Both the position numbers and the translations under genes were made by a program. Positions 5,121 to 7,976 of a stretch of 7,976 nt of DNA are shown in pieces. Every line of letters starts with the position of its first letter. Positions within the stretch are counted from its first letter, which is position 1. Origin of the DNA: Clostridiales bacterium (GTDB taxonomy: Bacteria > Bacillota > Clostridia > Lutisporales > Lutisporaceae); assembly GCA_012522255.1 (NCBI GenBank), contig JAAYKT010000482.1, forward strand, positions 1 through 7,976, in the 5' to 3' direction. The notes under the pieces are model-generated. The model was given only the letters and a program-made list of their open reading frames with translations. It did not search any database and was not told where the DNA came from.

Positions 5121-6722
5121 CTAAACCATTCCTTTTTTCTTCAGCAATCTTGAAAGTTTTTGACCTCCGGGAATCATTTCAAGTTCCTCCGCCTTTAAAC
5201 CTCCGGTAATAATTATCAATATCAAATATACAAAAATTGAAGCAAATATACTGAGCAATGTGGAAAATGAATTCCTCAAAGTATATATATAAGAAAACTT
5301 ATAAACATAAAAAGCAACCACAGACATAACCGTTGTTACGAATATGGGTTTTACCATTGTACTTATTATTCCCAAGCCTTTTCCCTGATATTTAACAATT
5401 GCCCTTAAGTTTAAAACTGTGGCAACTGCATAACCTATAACCGTTCCAAGAGCTGCACCTTTTATATTTATGCTTGGTATCGAAGTCAAAAAATAGCTTA
5501 TAAATGCTTTTACAACGGCTCCAATAGTCAAATTGATTACAGGTATCTTTTCCTTATTCATTCCTTGAAGTATACCCGTCATTGTTTGAACCAAGGTTAG
5601 AAAGACTATTGCAGAGGAAAGATACTTAAGCGACATGCCTAATGTTGCGGGTTCTTTTGGATAAAACATCTGCATTATGGGGTTTGCCAAAATGAAAAGC
5701 CCTGCCGCAGCAGGCATGCCTAACAGCATACTCATCTTTATCGCTAATTCACTTTTTTTCTTTACTGTAATAATATCGTTTTTCGCCATAGATTCGGAAA
5801 TCGATGGCACCAAACTTACTGCCAATGAGATAGTAAATACTTGTGGTAAATTTATAAAGGATGTGGCAATGGCTTTTAACTGACCGAACAGCATTGTTGC
5901 TGTTTGCTGACTAAAGCCAGCTGCCTGAAGTCTATCCATAACAATAAATGTATCCAGCAATCCCATAATAGGCATGATACTTCCCCCTATTGTTATGGGT
6001 ATCGAAAATCTTATTATTTTGTTTATAATGCTTCCTGTGCTGTCAACCTTTAATCCCTTATCGGTTTTTATATCTTCATATATACTTTTTCTATTCTTCA
6101 TATATATGAAATATAAGGTGACAAAACTGAAAATTCCTCCGATAGCGGTGCCAAAAACTGCACCCGAAGCAGCCTGCTCAAACCCCAAAGGCATTAACAC
6201 AACAGCTAAAATAAAACCTGCTGATACCCTTGTTATCTGTTCTATTACTTGTGATACCGCACTGGGATTCATGTTTTGCATTCCCTGAAAATAACCTCTG
6301 TAAGCAGCACTTATAGATACGGTAAAAATAGCAGGTGATACTGCCAGGATTGCATAATAAGAACCGGGGTTTTTAACCAGTAATGAAAAATATTTGGCAT
6401 TAAAAAAAAGAACTATTGATAGAGATGCTCCCAATATAGCTAACATAGATAAGGCTATTTTGAAGACTTTGTGTGCTTCAAGTTTACGCCCCATCTCAAT
6501 TCTTTCTGAAACCAACTTGGATATTGCGATTGGCACAGAGTAAGAAGAAAAATTCAAGGCCAATATATATAAATCATAAGCAGTTTGGTAATAGGCCATA
6601 CCTTCTGAAGTGATAATTTGTCCTAAAGGTATTCTATATATTGCGCCCAAAACCTTGGCTATTATTCCCGATACGGTAAGCACCAAGGCACCTTTTACAA
6701 AGGATTGTTTGCTGCTTTTCAT
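5121..6722 (-). CDS. yabM: SpoVB/MurJ-type lipid-linked oligosaccharide flippase (YabM position)
   Basis: A 533-residue polytopic membrane protein of the MOP exporter superfamily, in the polysaccharide-synthesis/SpoVB group, with roughly 13-14 hydrophobic helices spread along its length. Family landmarks include GALVLTVSGIIAKVLGAIYR (11-30), AAYRGYFQGMQNMNPSAVSQ (139-158), SLVPSISES (303-311), QTMTGILQGMNKEKIPV (379-395) and a basic C-terminal tail after EELEMIPGGQKLSRLLKKK (512-530). Such proteins flip lipid-linked cell-wall precursors; SpoVB is needed for cortex synthesis. Position between spoVT and yabN matches B. subtilis yabM, so I use that symbol, although annotation pipelines often call these spoVB. 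The ATG at 6722 is chosen over an in-frame TTG four codons upstream because GGAGGT sits directly before it. The substrate cannot be read from the sequence. Confidence 0.88.
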   Translation of the reverse strand: MKSSKQSFVKGALVLTVSGIIAKVLGAIYRIPLGQIITSEGMAYYQTAYDLYILALNFSSYSVPIAISKLVSERIEMGRKLEAHKVFKIALSMLAILGASLSIVLFFNAKYFSLLVKNPGSYYAILAVSPAIFTVSISAAYRGYFQGMQNMNPSAVSQVIEQITRVSAGFILAVVLMPLGFEQAASGAVFGTAIGGIFSFVTLYFIYMKNRKSIYEDIKTDKGLKVDSTGSIINKIIRFSIPITIGGSIMPIMGLLDTFIVMDRLQAAGFSQQTATMLFGQLKAIATSFINLPQVFTISLAVSLVPSISESMAKNDIITVKKKSELAIKMSMLLGMPAAAGLFILANPIMQMFYPKEPATLGMSLKYLSSAIVFLTLVQTMTGILQGMNKEKIPVINLTIGAVVKAFISYFLTSIPSINIKGAALGTVIGYAVATVLNLRAIVKYQGKGLGIISTMVKPIFVTTVMSVVAFYVYKFSYIYTLRNSFSTLLSIFASIFVYLILIIITGGLKAEELEMIPGGQKLSRLLKKKGMV

Positions 6723-6755
6723 ATTGACCTCCAAATTCCATCTATAGACAAATAC

Positions 6756-6794
6756 ATTCTAACATATCTATAATCTAAAATATACAAAATTCAA
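6756..6794 (-). promoter_or_regulatory. Possible promoter for yabM-yabN
   Basis: The 104 bases between the spoVT terminator and yabM hold, on the minus strand, an extended -10-like TGTTAGAAT (6764-6756). About 25 bases further upstream is TTGAAT (6794-6789), which could instead pair with TATAGA (6772-6767) at a 16-base spacing. Neither arrangement is strong. The preceding terminator makes some promoter in this gap likely. Confidence 0.33.
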
Positions 6795-6826
6795 CTGTGA
6801 TAGAACCAAAGCACGCTCATAAAAAC

Positions 6827-6864
6827 AAAAGATGGCAGCTTATAAAAGGCGGCTGCCATCTTTT
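6827..6864 (-). terminator. Strong intrinsic terminator of spoVT
   Basis: AAAAGATGGCAGC (minus strand, 6864-6852) pairs perfectly with GCTGCCATCTTTT (6839-6827) over 13 bases around a 12-base loop, followed by GTTTTTATG. It starts three bases past the spoVT stop codon. A-runs and T-runs on both sides would also let it act in the other direction, though no plus-strand gene needs it. It isolates spoVT from yabM. Confidence 0.92.
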
Positions 6865-6866
6865 GA

Positions 6867-7424
6867 TTAATCTTCCATTTGCTTACCCAAAAAATTTGCC
6901 GCAGTCTCCGCAATTTTCTTTTCCAAATCACCCATTTTTATATTTGATTCTTTACTAAGAATGATTACAGCTCCAATGGGGTCTCCTTCTGAAGTAATAG
7001 GTGCTACAACTCCGGCGGCATATTTAGGTGTTCCTTCTTCATCTGATGTAATATTGATCATTTTATTTCCATTACTGCCGTCAAATACAATAGTGGTTTT
7101 TTCATCAATTATTTTGTCAATATCGGGGCTGACTTTTTTATCCATAAGTTCCTTTTTGGAGATACCGGATACTGCAATTATAACATCGTGATCTGCTATA
7201 CATGCTATATGATTTAATGAGCTATGTAGAGAATCTGCATATTCCTTTGCAAAGTCACTTAACTCACCGATGGGAGAGTATTTTTTTAAAATAACTTCCC
7301 CTTCTCTATCCGTAAAAATCTCCAAGGGGTCGCCTTCCCTGATGCGCAGCGTTCTTCTTATCTCTTTTGGTATTACGACTCTTCCAAGATCATCTATACG
7401 CCTAACTATTCCGGTTGCCTTCAT
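6867..7424 (-). CDS. spoVT: Stage V sporulation transcription factor SpoVT
   Basis: A 185-residue transcription factor with an AbrB-type swapped-hairpin DNA-binding domain at residues 1-48 (KATGIVRRIDDLGRVVIPKE, then REGDPLEIF) and a C-terminal GAF-like domain at about 54-183 (SDFAKEYADSLHSSL ... GTPKYAAGVVAPITSEGDPIGAVIILS). This is the full SpoVT layout; AbrB itself lacks the GAF half. In B. subtilis SpoVT works as a tetramer in the forespore and modulates sigma-G genes. The start is the ATG at 7424, preceded by AAAGGAGGG at about 7432-7440; the longer frame opens with a TTG that lacks a site. A sigma-G-like promoter lies upstream and a strong terminator just past the stop, so it is probably a single-gene unit. 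The ligand, if any, of the GAF domain is unknown. Confidence 0.97.
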   Translation of the reverse strand: MKATGIVRRIDDLGRVVIPKEIRRTLRIREGDPLEIFTDREGEVILKKYSPIGELSDFAKEYADSLHSSLNHIACIADHDVIIAVSGISKKELMDKKVSPDIDKIIDEKTTIVFDGSNGNKMINITSDEEGTPKYAAGVVAPITSEGDPIGAVIILSKESNIKMGDLEKKIAETAANFLGKQMED

Positions 7425-7467
7425 AATTTTACCCTCCTTTGTAAATAAGTTTAACCGTGTCAATTCT

Positions 7468-7498
7468 TATTATCTATCAGAGGGTAAGCTTTTATGCA
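7468..7498 (-). promoter_or_regulatory. Candidate sigma-G promoter for spoVT
   Basis: On the minus strand TGCATA (7498-7493) is followed, after 18 bases, by GATAATA (7474-7468). This compares well with the sigma-G pattern TGAATA, 17-18 bases, CATACTA: five of six in the -35, and six of the seven -10 positions if only CATNNTA is required. It lies about 44 bases before the spoVT start. spoVT is a sigma-G gene in B. subtilis. Confidence 0.5.
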
Positions 7499-7538
7499 CA
7501 TATTTGCAATTATAGAAAATTAACCTTGCCTATCTAAA

Positions 7539-7976
7539 TTATAAATTTTTTAAGTATTTTTCAATCTTTGCCTCATTGTACATTTTTCCAAATGTATCAC
7601 TGAAATCAGAATTCTTTTTCGCCATCAGCATATTTGTTTTAAGTTCATCTCTTACATCTTCCAACTTATCTATCTTTTTATCTTCAACTTTTATTATATG
7701 ATACCCGTATTGGCTTTTTACAATATCACTAACCTCACCGGGTTTTAATGCAAAAGCCGCCTCTTCAAAAGGTTCAACCATTGCCCCATGCCTGAAATAA
7801 CCCAAGTCTCCATTGTTTTCCTGAACGCTTGGATCAATTGAAAACTTCTTGGCCAATTCGTTAAAATCTTCACCCGCATGAACCATATTTAATATATCTT
7901 TTGCCTCATTTTCTGTTTCCAATAATATGTGGCTGGCCTTTACCCTGAAAAACATATCCATATGGGCTGAATAGTA
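7539..7976 (-). CDS. prsA: C-terminal part of a PrsA/parvulin-type peptidyl-prolyl isomerase
   Basis: The frame is open to the right edge, so this is the last 145 residues of a longer protein, not a complete 140-residue one. The first ATG inside (7961) has no ribosome binding site, and the codons before it (Y Y S A H) resemble the linker just before a parvulin domain. The visible part is a parvulin rotamase domain: KASHILL (13-19), LAKKFSIDPS (41-50), NGDLGYF (55-61), MVEPFEEAAFAL (66-77), PGEVS (79-83) and GYHIIKVED (91-99). A lysine-rich helical tail (about 104-145) follows, as in PrsA and SurA relatives. PrsA proteins are membrane-anchored lipoproteins that help secreted proteins fold outside the membrane; the lipobox and N-terminal chaperone part would lie beyond the window. 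No terminator is visible in the 114-base gap before spoVT. A cytosolic or secreted parvulin other than PrsA is possible. Confidence 0.85.
   Translation of the reverse strand, partial: YYSAHMDMFFRVKASHILLETENEAKDILNMVHAGEDFNELAKKFSIDPSVQENNGDLGYFRHGAMVEPFEEAAFALKPGEVSDIVKSQYGYHIIKVEDKKIDKLEDVRDELKTNMLMAKKNSDFSDTFGKMYNEAKIEKYLKNL

Noticed and set aside
879..6288. Plus-strand open frames of 64-107 codons at 879-1082, 1404-1598, 3072-3272, 3277-3555, 3667-3990, 4021-4221, 5677-5883 and 5974-6288
   Set aside because: All lie opposite well-supported minus-strand genes (YabN, YabM, HU, RqcP, YabR, Ppx), lack family-like sequence, and are what antisense frames of AT-rich coding sequence produce.
7425..7463. 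13-residue N-terminal extension of SpoVT
   Set aside because: It would start at a TTG without a ribosome site and would run through the strong AAAGGAGGG of the ATG at 7424, which gives the standard SpoVT N-terminus.
7458..7463. Perfect TTGACA on the minus strand before spoVT
   Set aside because: At 16-18 bases downstream there is only the spoVT ribosome binding site, so no -10 pairs with it.
7509..7514. TATAAT on the minus strand between prsA and spoVT
   Set aside because: No acceptable -35 lies at 15-19 bases; chance hexamers of this kind are expected in AT-rich spacers.
7539..7961. A complete 140-residue parvulin starting at the ATG at 7961
   Set aside because: The frame stays open to the window edge, no ribosome site precedes that ATG, and the upstream codons look like parvulin-protein sequence, so the gene is truncated by the window.
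1..7976. tRNA, rRNA, CRISPR, insertion-sequence or prophage content
   Set aside because: No repeated spacer pattern, transposase-like frame, terminal repeats or tRNA-like cloverleaf is visible; coding is dense and syntenic with known sporulation clusters.

Overview
The window is a compact, low-GC, single-strand gene cluster from an endospore-forming Firmicute, most likely a member of the Clostridia/Tissierellia. Every gene I can support reads on the minus strand. Transcription order, from the right edge to the left, is: a 5'-truncated PrsA-like parvulin foldase, spoVT, a SpoVB/YabM-type flippase, yabN (tetrapyrrole-methylase-like domain fused to MazG), hup (HU), rqcP/yabO (S4 domain), yabP, yabQ, divIC, yabR (S1 domain), a short Ppx/GppA phosphatase, and the first codons of another gene at the left edge. 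This is essentially the Bacillus subtilis spoVT-yabM-yabN-yabO-yabP-yabQ-divIC-yabR-spoIIE neighbourhood, with hup and a ppx/gppA gene inserted. By that synteny the truncated left-edge gene is probably spoIIE, although only seven residues are visible.

Region 6723-7976 holds the prsA-like tail and spoVT. A sigma-G-like promoter lies before spoVT and a strong intrinsic terminator follows it, so spoVT looks like its own unit. Region 3549-6722 is a two-gene unit, yabM-yabN, with a 15-nt gap. Region 3188-3609 is hup with its own sigma-A-like promoter and its own terminator. Region 1140-3187 is rqcP-yabP-yabQ-divIC-yabR, with a candidate sigma-E promoter before yabP. Region 1-1139 holds a weak hairpin, ppx, and the left-edge gene start inside an inverted repeat.

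The genes cover forespore and mother-cell development (spoVT, yabP, yabQ, probably yabM and the left-edge gene), division (divIC), chromosome packing (hup), nucleotide and polyphosphate or alarmone housekeeping (yabN, ppx), and ribosome-linked functions (rqcP, yabR). No mobile element, CRISPR array, tRNA or rRNA gene is visible. No intergenic gap exceeds about 115 bases.

I find no previously undescribed multi-gene system here. The most interesting points are regulatory: an 11-bp perfect inverted repeat that could hide the start codon of the left-edge gene only in read-through transcripts, sporulation-sigma-like promoters where Bacillus would have them, a possible promoter overlapping the hup terminator, and an all-G ribosome binding site before divIC. 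Several starts were moved inward from the longest open frame on the basis of ribosome binding sites and family starts.
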